From: Doryteuthis pealeii
Lineage: Eukaryota > Mollusca > Cephalopoda > Myopsida > Loliginidae
Direction: 5' to 3'
Assembly: GCA_023376005.1 (NCBI GenBank)
Contig: CM042145.1
Location: 13,367,073-13,431,072, forward strand
Length of the DNA: 64,000 nt
Below are positions 30,877-42,796 of this stretch, in pieces; within the stretch, counting starts at the first letter, position 1; each line of letters opens with the position of its first letter. Both the position numbers and the translations under genes were made by a program. The notes beneath the pieces are model-generated. The model did no database searches. It was not told where the DNA came from and saw only the letters and a program-made list of their open reading frames with translations.

Positions 30877-31800
30877 AAAGAAAAGTCTACAGTAACAAGC
30901 TTATCTCAAATCTACTTTGCAGCACCATATAGATGAGGCAGCAATTTAATAAATTTTAACCCTTTAAAAAAATCCTAATTAACCCTAACCCTAACTAATT
31001 AATGAATATTCAATATACCAGATATAATTTGAATAGAATAAATCGCCTAAGTTTGTTTTTTTTTTTTTTAATAAAGAGAGCTTCTTGAATAAAACTAATT
31101 CTAGATTATAATTCAACAATAATAATAAAAAAATTAAAAAATTAAAGAGTGATATGTTATTTAATAAAAAAAGTTGAATAATAATAATATATATTTATAC
31201 ACATTAAAAAGTGATATGTTATTTAATTAAAAAAAAATGAAAATAATATATTTATACACAAACAACTGCTACTTTTTTTCCAAAAGATGTGACCCACTAA
31301 TCTAAAAAAAAAAAAATTAAAAAAATTGAGAGGGGTCGGGTAAAAAGAGTTCTGAAAACAATGAAGGTAATTTATAACGATCAATCAGAACAGTTGGGAA
31401 AAGTTTGAAGGGTGGGGTTTAAGTGGATGGGAGGGTGGGGAAATCAATGACTTTTGTTAGGGAAGGAGGGAGTGAATACTCACATGAATGGGGGGGGGGT
31501 TCTCCAGATGACGTAACGGCATTGATGATGATGATAATAATAAATAATAATAATAATAAAGAAGTTTAAATTTCACGTTGACAACAAGCAAGCAGATGAC
31601 AAAGAAAGTAACCAAAAAAGAGAATGAGTCAGCAGGGCGATGATGAAATATAAAAAATAAAAAAAAATAAAAAAAATAGAAAATCCAGGCGTCTGCAAAA
31701 AGAAAACGGATTTTTTTTTTCGCCTTTAACTTGCATCGCTATTTGTAAGGAAAGGACAGAAAATAAGAAAAATTAAAAGATTTTATTAGGGCCACCAACA

Positions 31801-31814
31801 GTCACCATGGCAAC
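31801..31814 (+). promoter_or_regulatory. Consensus X-box (RFX-type) motif
   Basis: GTCACCATGGCAAC matches the RFX X-box consensus GTHNYY-AT-RRNAAC at every position. X-boxes in the proximal promoter mark many ciliary genes across animals. It lies about 380 bp upstream of a + strand splice donor, in a stretch with no recognised repeat. Confidence 0.5.
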
Positions 31815-31899
31815 GACAAACTGTAGGGTGACTTTTCTTTGTATATAAACATCTTATACAGGATTTAAAACAGAAAAAAACAAGGGGGAAAACAGAAAG

Positions 31900-32194
31900 A
31901 AAGGAAAGGGGGAAAATGCAATGTCTGTTTACTGGCTTCCTCTGTTTAGAATCTCTTTTGAGCTAAGGTTGGAAAGACGATCGAGTTGAGAAGATTTTTA
32001 GGGGGAAAAAAAGAAAAGAAAAATTAAAACCCGGCAGAAGATTTTGAAAAAGGATTTATTGACAACAAGCAGGAAACACATGTTTATATATCAACATTAT
32101 CTACGACGACCCTTTATCGTTGGCAGAGAGAGGAAGAACCTTTAATATTTTTCTTTAATTAACCAGCGAATTAATCATTACATCCAGATTAAAG
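31900..32194 (+). other. Candidate 5'UTR exon ending at a splice donor
   Basis: Purine-rich, non-repetitive sequence with stops in all frames ends in CCAGATTAAAG|GTAAGAATAT, a strong donor. No coding frame is seen, so it would be a non-coding first exon. No following exon could be recognised to the right, so the gene is unknown. The upstream limit is not defined by sequence. Confidence 0.35.
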
Positions 32195-33594
32195 GTAAGA
32201 ATATCATTTGATTATTGGTTTATTTCTTACGCAGTCAATTCACTTTTAGGGTAGCGATCAAAGGTTGTGAAGATACAATGTCAGTCTAGGTTTCGAGAGA
32301 GAAAAAAATGAAGATTTATTATTATAATTAAAAAGGAAATAATTTAATCATTTTAAGAACTCTATTATTAAGTTATAGGAAAACCGATTGTTTTTCTTTT
32401 AAGTATCTTTATCTAATATTTATTTATCTAATTTTATTATAAATAAATTTAACAAAAAATGACATCGTCGGGACGCATAAGTTTTAACGGTTTGTCAGTG
32501 CAAATATGATATTTACACGTAAAAAAATATTTAAACTATCAAAGGAAAGATTGTTTTTATCCAAACTTAAATATTAACTTTAAATTTAACAGGGCAGGTT
32601 AATAAATAATTATTTTTAATTACAATAAAAATTAATAACATTTATTTCAATATTTTAATTATTTTTTATGCTTTTGTTACGAAATATGACTTTTTCTTTT
32701 TTCTTTTCTTGTTGATTTTAAAGAATAATGTTTTTTTATGTTATTTTTTTATATCTTCAAGAATCTTTTTTAATTCATAATTTTAGTACTACTTCTGTTC
32801 CACAATTCATAATATAGTTGCTGTAAATTTAGTGTGGAAATAAATTTATATGTAAATGTAATAACTATTATGGGACAAAGTACTTTTTAAATATAAAAAA
32901 TGTTAGTGCTGTTAATGTTTTTATCTTGTTAGTATTAATAGCTACATTTTTTAAAACTACATTCCATGTATTTTTTTTTTTTTCATTATTTACGAATTGT
33001 TAATAACCCAGCCACAAAATTTAAAAGTATGTTTCTTTCACTCATTTCTTCTTCGATAATACAAGAATCTGAACTTTATCTTCTCAAAATATTTTTTAAA
33101 GATTCCTCGGGCGGGTGTGACAGTAGACAAATATTAATGAAAAATAAAATCAATGTGTAACAAATTAGAAATTCGCCGTTGCCATGGAATATGACTGAAA
33201 AAATAAAGAGACGGTTTTAAATTTTATTCTTTTAGCTGGGGTGGCCAATAAATCTATCTAACAATCCATGTCAATTTTAAATCATATTTCACTTAGTAAA
33301 TAAAGCATGTTAAGAAATGTGCGTTATATCAAAAGTATTATTAACTACTTAAGAAAGCCATTATCTAATATTTCGTACTAACCAACCTTTCGACGCACGT
33401 GTTTATTATAAACAACAACACAATACAATAAGTTTGCGGAAATATATACATAAAGGAGAGTACATATATGAAATTAATAAAAGATGTCGGATTCTGGTTT
33501 AATTGTAATATTGAAATAAAATACTAGAAAAAAAGAAAACTTACTGAATTTTTAAGATACATCAATTAAACTGGCGCCTATGGAATAGAGTTGA
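32195..33594. other. AT-rich intergenic or intronic stretch
   Basis: No repeat family copy, ORF or splice-bounded frame is apparent. A partial X-box-like GTTGCCATGGAA is at 33179-33190. Confidence 0.5.
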
Positions 33595-33602
33595 CTTTAC
33601 TT

Positions 33603-33655
33603 ACTTCCGGCCGTTTAGTTACTCCTGTTGCCAACTTCCGGATCACGTGACTCAG
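33603..33655 (-). promoter_or_regulatory. Candidate TATA-less promoter and first exon on the minus strand
   Basis: Within about 50 bp there are two ETS sites (CCGGAAGT, minus, at 33603-33610 and 33634-33641) and a CACGTG E-box in GTCACGTGAT (33642-33651). The minus-strand sequence then reads GGCCGGAA|GTAAGTAAAG, a strong donor with exon end at 33605. ETS plus E-box is typical of housekeeping starts. MZT1 needs an upstream non-coding exon on this strand, and this is the best candidate, 17.4 kb away. Confidence 0.4.
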
Positions 33656-33901
33656 TACTTATTTAGCCATTTATTGTTTTGTTTTTTAATTGATAAAAGA
33701 TAAAAGTCATTAGATTTTATTGGCCCTGATTTTTTTAGGATTTGTTTTGCAAACAACGTGTGATTAAATAACTAAAATATTTGTCATTTGTTTAGAAACA
33801 TGTTGATTTAAATTTCATTTTCTTATGTGAACAACTGTTATCCAAAGTGTTTGTGACAGAGAGAGGGTAGTAAACAAAAACAAAATAAAATTTATTTTAT
33901 G

Positions 33902-33958
33902 TCTCCCCCTCTCTCTTCATTTATTTATTTAATAAATAAATGAAGAGAGAGGGGGAGA
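33902..33958. repeat. Perfect 57-bp palindrome
   Basis: TCTCCCCCTCTCTCTTCATT plus TATTTATT (28 nt) is mirrored exactly as its reverse complement with a single central base. It contains a C-rich and a TTTA part. Confidence 0.95.
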
Positions 33959-34119
33959 GAAACAGGGGGAGGTAGGTAAGTATGTAGATGTAGATGTTTG
34001 TATATCTAAGCACATGTTGAAAACAAATTCATATTTTATATTTGAATAAAAAATAATGGATTGCTCTGCAATGAATAAATACTAGGTAAAAAAAAAAAAT
34101 CGGCTGCTACGAGTTTAAA

Positions 34120-35310
34120 AAACGAATTAAACATAATTAAATCTATTATCTAAGGTCAAACTTTGTCTAAATCGATAAGTAGTAACATACTGACCATCAT
34201 TAAAAAAAAAAAAAAAAAAAATTATTACATATGCAATTTATTTTTAATACAATTTATACATTAAAAATCGTCCAAATTTCGACGAAAAATTAAGTCGAAT
34301 TTATTTTGATTTATCGTGTTCAATAATAGTTTTAAAATAGTTTTAAGATACTTATAAACATTTCTTTTTAGAAATAAGTAAAGCGTTACTTTAAATACAT
34401 ATTTATTAAATATTACTGCAATTTTACTCACTCGTTTTAACTTTTAACTTTTTATTTTTCTAAATTAAAAATAGTTATAATGAAGTGAACTTACATTTAT
34501 TAGAATCTAATAAAAAAAACTTCAATATCTAATAATTAGATATTGAAGTTTTTCGGAAAACTGAAAGAGTTTAACTCTTTAAGTTATGCTAAGGGAGGTA
34601 ATTCATATTTTTATTCTTTGTGGTTTCCATACAATTAATTTTCGAACATTATGTGAATTAAATTGAAAATAAATTTAATTGTTTTAAAATATGAAAAGCC
34701 TTATGTTAAGTTTAAAATGTATATTTTTAGATTCTAGAATAAATATCTATTTAATGCAAACCTTATTTTATTATATCAAAGTATACTTTTTGAAGAAAAA
34801 CTCGATTGAAAATGTCCCCCCCCCCATTTTTAAGCAGAATAAATATCGATGTATAATTTTTTTCTTATATAAGATAATAGCCAATTAAATAATTATCGAA
34901 ATGAGTAAAAAAGAAATCTCCAAAAAATTAATTATTTTTTATTTTTTTACATTTTATTTTTCGATTTTCAGTACTTATTTTCTCATAGAAAAGGCACCAT
35001 AAAATTTTTTTTATTATTTCAATTCATAACTTCGGTCTTTTATTTCTTTATTTATACTGTAATTAGAAAACTATGAGACCAACTCGAAAAAATGTTACGC
35101 CCCCAACATAAGGGGGGTCAAAATTAAGTGACCTGAAAAAAATGAGAAAGTTTTGAAATAAAATAAATAATGCATTATAAAGATCATTCATTGATAAATA
35201 AACACTGAAAATTTCATTAAAATCCAATAATTCCCTGATTTTTGGTAAATTATTTTCTGTAGTGGGGGTTAAAGTCATTTTGTCAAAAATGCAATTTAGC
35301 CTCATTTTGT
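34120..35310 (-). mobile_element. Repeat family I, left partner of an 8-kb-spaced inverted repeat
   Basis: It matches 42797-43760 in the opposite orientation over about 1 kb. Shared blocks include GGTCAAACTTTGTCTAAATC, AATAGCCAATTAAATAATTA and AATGCATTATAAAGATCATT. A minus-strand open frame holds NDLYNALFILFQNFLIFFRS, also present in the other copy. It has no recognised domain. Confidence 0.75.
34518..34550. repeat. Perfect 33-bp palindrome
   Basis: AACTTCAATATCTAAT, one A, then its exact reverse complement. It lies inside repeat family I territory and has no counterpart I could see at 43 kb. Confidence 0.9.
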
Positions 35311-36790
35311 GTATACCTAATACTTAATAGAAATAAAAATAGATAAATAGAATAACTTGGTTACAGGAAACACGTTCCCAATTAGCACTTCTTGATTTTA
35401 TTAGCAGAAATAGAGACAAATATACTTTGGTATCTGAGATAAAGGCTGAGGAACCCAGGTCTGGTTTTTGTTTTGTTTTCTGAAACTTATGCTAAAAAAG
35501 AATGTGCTATTGTGGAAGTAACACATCAGTATCGTTCACTATGCAGGTGGCATTTTAAAGCTTGAGTTGTTGACTAATGTTATCTTTGATGATTGGTCTG
35601 GACCAGTGAGATTTGTTATGGATATTGCCAAGCCTACTTGTCATCTACAGGTAGGCACTTAATTGATATTTTTGTTGATGTGTTGAGAGTGGTTAGTCTT
35701 TTTATTTGCTGTGCCAGGTTTGGTTACCAGCATAAGTGAGATGTGTTTATTTGGTTGTATTAATATACTTGATGAAGGATATCTAGTTGAGTCCCCATTC
35801 ACCTCAGACCAATATCAGTAAATCTGTAACCAGGGCTGATTCTAGGGTCTGTGGGGTGGCAAGAGGTTTAATATTTTAGGTTAAAAAGGTAACTTGTTAT
35901 TCCTGGTGCATGTTCCTAGTGTTTGCTTTTAACCCAGCTTATTTGGTGGTCGTGCTGAAAAGGGAATTCAAGGAAAGAAAAGGAAGAGACAAAGACGAAA
36001 GGTAGTTTTTGGATTTAGGCTTAATTCTCAGGTCATAGCCACCATGTGTCAAGGAAATTCCTTTCTGGCCAGTAGTCGTGTCTCGTCCAAGTTAAGGCCT
36101 AAACTTGAATGGCCGAGAGATTATCTTGGGGGTTAAAAGTGGGTCCTTTTTCCCACATAGCTTGGAGGGTTCTTCCAGTGTGAAGGCTCATGGGAGTTTG
36201 CTATTTTTTTTATTTTAACCCCCCCCCCCCCAACAGGTCTCATGGGCCCCCTTTGAATCAATGTTACATTCCCACTTCATGTCAATTTTCATAAAGTAGT
36301 AATCATATAAAATATATGAAACCTGCTCTTTCAGAGCCTCCAAACAGGCTGGGTACCCTCTGGTCGGTAGGTTCAGGGGTTGTATACACTTTGGTACATA
36401 CAATAACATTTAACCTTTTATATATATGATAGATATACCAATGTATTAAGAAGAAAGAATACACAAATGTGTCCAAACAGCTAGAAATATAAACATATTG
36501 TTGCATGGACAAGCAGTATGTGGAAGGAGTACAAAAATTGAAAAAAAGCTTACTTGATGAGGGAAAGTAAAATAACCACATGATTTTATTATTCCCTGGT
36601 ATGGTATGAGACACATTTCTCCTGTCCAAAGAACAGGCAAAAGAGGTTGAGAATGGGTTTCTGAAACTGTTATGTGACACCCCACAAGCTACCCAAATGA
36701 CACATCCATTCTCTATATTCTCTAATAATGCTTTATTGTCTCCCTACAGTTATATTTCAAAGTCTGGTGCTCTGAAATGACATAAAAAGC
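35311..36790. other. No recognised gene
   Basis: Moderately unique sequence with a run of Cs at 36219. Open frames on the minus strand at 36215-36685 overlap in different frames, and none shows a domain. A 45-codon + frame near 35547-35650 ends at CTACAG|GTAGGC but has a weak acceptor. Confidence 0.4.
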
Positions 36791-36794
36791 TTTC

Positions 36795-37152
36795 TGCTTG
36801 AGCAGGATGTGATACAAAGTCAATTTCTTAAGCAAAGTTTAGCAGGTTTGAATTCAGAATTTTAAAGGATTTGAACTTGTTTCATTGTGTCCATTTCCTA
36901 CAATGATAATGATCACACCACACGCCTCCATGAGATGTATCTTTACTGGCTGGAGGTGCATGATGTAATGGTTAGAGTCATAGGTAAGGGACTTGTCAAC
37001 CCGAATTCAAATCCTGGACGAGACTGTTTGCATTTCACATAGTGTTAATACCCTTGAGAAAGGTATGCATCTAACCATTTCCCTCTAGCTATGGGTAAAT
37101 AGTATGGTGGACTGGGCTCTTTAACCTTGGTTAGGCAACCTGTCAAGTCACA
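36795..37152. mobile_element. Two SINE family A copies, head to head
   Basis: A minus copy (36795-36938, with an internal deletion) meets a plus copy (36952-37152, 3' truncated). Heads CACCACACGCCTCC and GGAGGTGCATGATGTAATGG face each other across about 15 bp. Confidence 0.65.
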
Positions 37153-37439
37153 AAATTATCAAAAATGAAACAAAAGTAATTTTGAATATGTTGTACAGAA
37201 TTTTGTACCATTACAAAGTATCTTCAGTCAGTGATATTAATTCTTTTTCCACCTTTTGTACATGCTTTAGTGATAAAATGACTCAAATCAGTTTTAATAC
37301 TTTCAATCAACAGTCTTGGTAAATTTTGATCAGTAGTCTTGATACTTTTTGATTAGCAGTCTTTGGCAAAACACAGCACTGTACAGGGCAGTACCCTCCA
37401 TATGTATTTCCATATGACATTTTCTTGTTTCCTAAACTG

Positions 37440-37605
37440 AAAATTTGTCTCAAGAAGATTTGATGATTTGGAGGACATTAAAAATATAACAGCACAACTC
37501 TACACCATATCAAAAGAGGAGTTCCATAGGTGCCTCGACCAATGGAAAACTCACTGGAATAAGTATGTTAAATACCAAGGGGACTATTTAGAAGAAAATT
37601 TGTAT
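37440..37605 (+). pseudogene. mariner transposase C-terminal remnant
   Basis: The frame RFDDLEDIKNITAQLYTISK then EEFHRCLDQWKTHWNKYVKY and QGDYLEEN matches the C-terminus of mariner-family transposases (NTTAxLxxIxxxEFxxCFxxWxxRWxxCIxxxGDYFE). The catalytic region is absent. It is followed by AATACAATTTCGGTC, which may be the residual 3' end. Confidence 0.8.
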
Positions 37606-37739
37606 TTCATTTCATTGTTCATTTCTGTCTTAATAAATACAATTTCGGTCTTAATATCATCTTGGCATCTTCCCTCTAAAAGCCTAAGATGAGGTTAAGA
37701 TTAAGAGATTAATGTTGTAAACACATTATATATCAGTCA

Positions 37740-37890
37740 GAGGCAGACATTTGTATTTAATTATTTGGATTAAATTGAATACAAATTATGTGGATTAAAC
37801 TAAATAAAAGATTAAATTAAATACAAAATTAAATACAAGATTAAATTAAATGCAAAATTAAATTGAATTAAATATAAAACTACCAACCAG
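37740..37890 (+). repeat. Degenerate AAATTAAATACA tandem repeat
   Basis: A run of AAATTAAAT(A/T)CAA-like units about 12 to 20 bp long, too diverged for an exact period. Confidence 0.6.
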
Positions 37891-38669
37891 TTACTGAACC
37901 AAAAGAAATGAATTAATTTTCAAGTGCCACCATAAGAATAGATTTAAACTTTCATGAAAACATTTTTTTTGTAAAGTTTATGTATTTATTTCATTTTGAA
38001 TAATTATACATTGTATTTACTAGTTCAATTATCACTTTGTAGGTAAGTTAAATAATTTTTAATTATTGGTATAACTTAGAAAATAATGTTAAACATGAAA
38101 ATTAGGATATATTGATTAAGCCTTATTATTGAAAGATCAAGCTTATTTCTATATGTTATTAGCTAGATTTTAATATAAGTTGAAATAAGAAATTGTTTTG
38201 GAAAGGGTTAAAAATAGGTTGAAATATGAAAATTAGGGTTAGAATTCAAACTGCAACCTAATAAGGGTTGTGAGTAGATCGCATAAAAATATCATTTTTG
38301 TTGCTATTGTTTGAAACTGAATGAAACATAGAGGAGGGAAAGGATAAGCTGACAGATACTTAAAAGCTGCCTCACCTTAAAAAGATAGACAGTTACTAGC
38401 CCTACTTTACCAAACCTTGACACAAAATATAAGCACAAAAATTTAAATGTATACTATAACAAAATTTAGAAAACTAGAGAAAAAAGTCCACAGCAAAAGA
38501 TATGTGTTATTTTTTGTTTATTCTCCATAGTGAATTGGCTGTGTGAAGGTTCTAAAGTTCTTTTAAAGGGAGTTTGGTTAAAATAAATATTTATAATAGC
38601 CAGCATGACAGGATTTTAAGTTTCTCTTATTTCAAATTTACAAATATTGTTCTGTAGCACAACTATGAT

Positions 38670-38783
38670 TTGTGCTGTAAAGTTGGGAGATGATGGTAGA
38701 AGTGACACTCCACTCTAGTGCTAGTGAAAAGGGGATAGACTCTTTCACTGTCTGGCTGATACTGACAATAGGCTACTTTGCTA

Positions 38784-38790
<7 letters not shown>
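38670..38790 (+). mobile_element. SINE family B, 3' half
   Basis: It contains TAGTGCTAGTGAAAAGGGGA and GGCTGATACTGACAATAGGC, then CTTTGCTAACTT directly before the (TA)n tract at 38791-38820. Confidence 0.65.
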
Positions 38791-38825
<35 letters not shown>

Positions 38826-38864
38826 AGATATGAAAACACCACAAAATGCTGTTAAAGTGAAAAC

Positions 38865-38915
<51 letters not shown>
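38791..38915 (+). repeat. Compound (TA)n and (TG)n microsatellite
   Basis: (TA)n at 38796-38820, a 45-bp interruption, then (TA)n and (TG)n up to 38915. Confidence 0.95.
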
Positions 38916-38918
<3 letters not shown>

Positions 38919-39542
38919 TTATAACCTAGAAATATGTGTGTGTACATGTCAGGGACAATTCATGCAAACTCCAGGAACAAACAATGTGTCTTGTGCAATC
39001 TGTAACAAAGTCTGTAAGTCAGCTTCTGACATATGGTGGTGCATAAGCATCAAATTTTATCATCTGATCCATCTGATCCAATGAGAAGGACGTCCTTCCT
39101 ATGTCATATTTAGATCAAATTTTGTGGATCTGCAGCGGGTTTGATGAGTTATTTGAGGGATCATGAGAGGAAAGGTTCTGGTGGTGGGCTATAGGATTGT
39201 GAGGGACGGCAGTGATCTGTAAAGATTATGCTATTGCTACATGTGTATGTAACTGTAACCCTGCAAAATGGCACATCATAGCAAGATTTATATTAGTGCA
39301 ATACACTTAAAATGTTCTAACTTAGAGAATAAAGCAATTTTCAGTCCAATTTACAAATAAGTGACAATTTGTAAGTCAGCATTTGAGCTGAATACAATTT
39401 TTTAATCAACCAAATTCTGGATATATTCTTGATTATTATAAATTATTAATTAAAATCCTTCACTCTTTCTTAAATAGAAGCATCAGCATTATCATGGAAC
39501 ATTGTTACAATAGGAACCCTACAGGTTCATGGTTTACCTCAT

Positions 39543-40025
39543 AATATTACCGCCCTGTTGGCTGGGGCGTTAGAATGCACCGACTGCACCTCTGCAGAGG
39601 GGTAAGACTCCCCCAAGGGGGCCACCTGTTGGCCGTGGTGGTGACCCGTGATACTTAAGGATAGAGCCCGGGTGGATGAGCAGTTCATGACATGCAATAC
39701 TCCACTTTGGCCCTATCTTGGGCTAGACGGGCGGTCGGAGAGGCCCCCTCCGATCAATCGGCTGGTCATGTCAAGCCCTAGCACCTATATGATTTTCCCA
39801 ACCCTATTGCCCTCATGGCAAGCCCCAACCCCTTTTTATCATATGGGTGCTAGAAGGCGGTGGCTGCGGGTCTACATGTCCTTGGAATGACGTTAAACTC
39901 TATCTGATGGTGAGGTTCCAGTTTTGGAGGTTTGGGGAATGTGGAGCACCCCTTCATCACCATTGCTCCCTGGTCCACTCTGATCCGGAGTGGTAGTACC
40001 TGTTAGGGTCCCATCTATGGGTTAA
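39543..40025 (+). mobile_element. Interspersed repeat family G, fullest copy
   Basis: It is GC-richer than the surroundings. It starts CCCTGTTGGCTGGGGCGTTA, has CTGCAGAGGGGTAAGAC, a GGGCTAGACGGGCGGTCGGA block, GTGCTAGAAGGCGGTGGCTG, AACTCTATCTGATGGTGAGG and ends CCATCTATGGGTTAAATAGA. No coding frame persists between copies. The class is unknown. Confidence 0.7.
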
Positions 40026-40194
40026 ATAGAACAAATGTATTTATAAAAAATTGTATTATCCATTAAGAATTGATTTATTTCAAAACTTTATCGGCATTAA
40101 ATGACCCACTGAGATTGATATGCCGTAAAACAAAACAAACATCATAATATTAGTTACTTGGCACTCACTATACAGAAATGATTAACCAGCTAGT

Positions 40195-40360
40195 CTTTTT
40201 TTTATAATTTAAGAAAAAAAAAAAAAAAATGAGTAAAAGGTAAAAAAAGAAAAAAAAAAGAAAAAGAAGATAAGAAAAAATGAAATGAAAGAAAGAAAAG
40301 AAAAAAATTGGGAGTGAAGGGTAGAATGAAAGAAAGAAGAAAAGACAAGATAAAAGGAGA
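40195..40360 (+). repeat. A/G-rich low-complexity tract
   Basis: Almost pure purine on the + strand (AAAGAAAGAAAAG-type). A reversed frame rich in Phe, Leu and Ser is a composition effect. Confidence 0.9.
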
Positions 40361-40662
40361 AAATTTCTAAAGTATAAACATTTTACTTGAGTGCAGTTCA
40401 TAGCTGTAACCAGATCAAGTGTAAGAATTCACTCAACAGTCAATATTAGTGAGAAAAAGAATAAATCCAGAACAGGTTTAACCTCTTTAGCCTACAAGTC
40501 ATAACTGTTTGTGCAGTGAGTCAGAAAAGGTGATAAACTGCCAGTCTAAATCAGGAAAAGCTTGAAATGATTGATCCTAGCTCAATCTGCTTCAAAATAT
40601 CTTCTGTATTTGCCAACATTATTTAAGATAAAAAGATATAAAACTTTTATATCTATTGTTAT

Positions 40663-41196
40663 ACTAAAGCTGAGTGAATCAATGATTGTTTTCTAAAGGC
40701 TTTTTTCGTGTTTAGTGTAATAACACAAAATTCATACTAAAATATTCGTTAGTTTTAGGATTGAGTTATGTTTGAAAAAAATTCCATTTTAATTGATTCT
40801 AATTAGTCGTAATTTGCAATTAAGTCAAAAACTGACCCGTCTCTTACTCCACATTCTGCCTGTTACTTTTTCCCTCCCTATGTAAACCTTGATTATATCC
40901 TGATTATATATGTTAGTTTCTCAGTGAGTGTAGAGAGATTGGAGAGTGTGAAACGTCTCTGTATGTTAAATCTCAGAAGCAGCCAGCCAGGCAAACATCT
41001 TGGCTCTTAATAAATTTGAATTAGGACAAACGTTCTTAGAAATCTTACAAAATGATTTTAATGTTTATTTTTAAAATTCTCCGCCCATATTTATTTATTT
41101 TTTAAAATTTAATTTGCTTTGCAAATTCACTTTTCCTTAATCCGAATTATCTACCCACAGCTCAATGGGTGACCCAACATGTCATGTTTTGTCTAA

Positions 41197-41225
<29 letters not shown>
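40663..41225 (+). mobile_element. Repeat family H, short copy
   Basis: It shares the start TATACTAAAGCTGAG, the block TTGAGTTATGTTTGAAAAAA and the end AATGGGTGACCCAACATGTC with the copy at 50143-51435. It ends in (TG)n and (TA)n. No ORF or clear TIR is seen. Confidence 0.6.
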
Positions 41226-41228
<3 letters not shown>

Positions 41229-41599
41229 AATATATATAAAGATAAATCTAATGAGTCGGACGAACCTACTATTAGTTTTGCTTAATGGTCTTCAGGACTT
41301 CGTCAGATCTTAGCCCTCATTAATTTATCTTTATTATTTGCTCTATTTAGGTATTGAGCACTTTTTACTTATTAGCTATTCTCCTAGCAGTTATATGAAT
41401 ACATATATATCTTATATACATATATATACATATAAATTTTTTTTTTTTTCCAAATACTGTACCAATAGATTATTTTTTGTTGGTACGACTATCTTGGTCT
41501 TTTCTTTTTTTCAAAAATTTTTTTTTTCTCCCCGGTTGATGTTTGGTAGTATATTTTTACAATCAAACTATTTGCTGGGTTTTTTCTCACCACAAGGAT

Positions 41600-41613
41600 T
41601 TACCAACACGCTT

Positions 41614-41658
<45 letters not shown>

Positions 41659-41667
41659 CAATAACAT

Positions 41668-41703
<36 letters not shown>
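41600..41703 (+). repeat. Two (TA)n tracts
   Basis: Pure TA dinucleotides from 41617 to 41656 and from 41671 to 41704, separated by ACAATAACATGAC. Confidence 0.95.
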
Positions 41704-41706
<3 letters not shown>

Positions 41707-42135
41707 TTAGGGTATCAAAGACATAAAGTCAACGACACTTGGTAATTGTCCATAGCTTGGTAACTTTCTCGTTTCGAGAAACAGACATTTACCATGCTCT
41801 ATCAATGATATTGAGTACTCTTGATATGGCAAACAATCAATATATATATATGTATATATATAAGTAGAACCCAGCCAAAAAATAGCTGTATGGCCACTTA
41901 CCTCCTATCACACAAACCATCCAAATAAAATGAATAAGACATTGCTGGAGAAGTAAAAATGAACTCATAAATAATGTTCTCCTGTGGACACCTAAACATA
42001 GGCTCACCAGTGTTGGCCAACCAGTAAAAACTTACTTTGAATAGGACACTGGATGCCATGCTGAGGACTTCTTAGAAGTAATGACCAATAAGAATGGGTG
42101 GTGTGAGAGAGTCATGGGAATCTGTACTGTCCACA

Positions 42136-42424
42136 TAGGAAGCGCGTGGTGTAATGGTTAAAGTCATGGGAAATGGACTCATCGCCCCGAGTTCAAATCC
42201 TGGATGTGGTAATTGCATTTCACTTTGCGCTAATACCCTTGGGAAAGGTATTAATCCTACTCTCCCTCCAGCTATGGGTAAATAGTAGGGTAGACTGGAC
42301 TCTTTAGCTTGGCTAGGTAACCAGTCTAGGAGAAGGAAAACTCTGAATTAAACCTGTTAAACTTTGCCTAAGAAATTGACCTTGTGTCACATCCTGCTCG
42401 TGCGGAGGGGTTTGGTAAATATAT
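42136..42424 (+). mobile_element. SINE family A, full length (best reference copy)
   Basis: Head GGAAGCGCGTGGTGTAATGG, box B GAGTTCAAATCCTGG, middle CTCCAGCTATGGGTAAATAG, then AGACTGG..CTCTTTA and 3' end CACATCCTGCTCGTGCGGAG followed by GGGTTTGGTAAATATA. About 285 bp. The 3' end is the conserved part seen in solo fragments such as 157-200 and 3313-3393. Confidence 0.85.
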
Positions 42425-42636
42425 ACATAACTTGATAATAACATATATATTCATTAAACAATTTAAATGATTTGTTTATTCAATTTTGGGATTCCTTTAT
42501 CAGAAGACTTCTAAAAGGTTGGAGTCCTATAAAGGGATGCTCATGGCTGCTTGTATCAATTCATTCTGTTGGTGTTGTGTATTTGTGTTTGTGTGTTTGT
42601 TTTAGCACCTGAACATATTAATATTCTTTCAAATTC

Positions 42637-42700
42637 TTTGTGTGTGTGTGTGTGTGTGTGTGTTTGTGTTTGTGTTGTGTGTGTGTGTGTGTGTGTGTTG
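42637..42700 (+). repeat. (GT)n microsatellite
   Basis: GT dinucleotides with a few TTTGTG interruptions. The Cys/Val-repeat frame is not a gene. Confidence 0.95.
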
Positions 42701-42796
42701 GTCTTGTCCATGTGTGCTTGGGTGCGTTATGTTGCCTCTTTGTAGTGACTCACTTAGGATCTAGCTCTGAGGAGTGGCTAAGGGTTTAGATTAGGG

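Noticed and set aside
30958..30995. CCCTAACCCTAA telomere-like motif
   Set aside because: Only about two units. Too short to be an interstitial telomere.
35547..35650. 104-bp open segment ending CTACAG|GTAGGC
   Set aside because: The acceptor (TTCACTATGCAG) lacks a pyrimidine tract, the peptide is unknown and no partner exon is seen.
40168..40401. Phe/Leu-rich minus-strand frame resembling a transmembrane protein
   Set aside because: It is the reverse of an A/G low-complexity tract.
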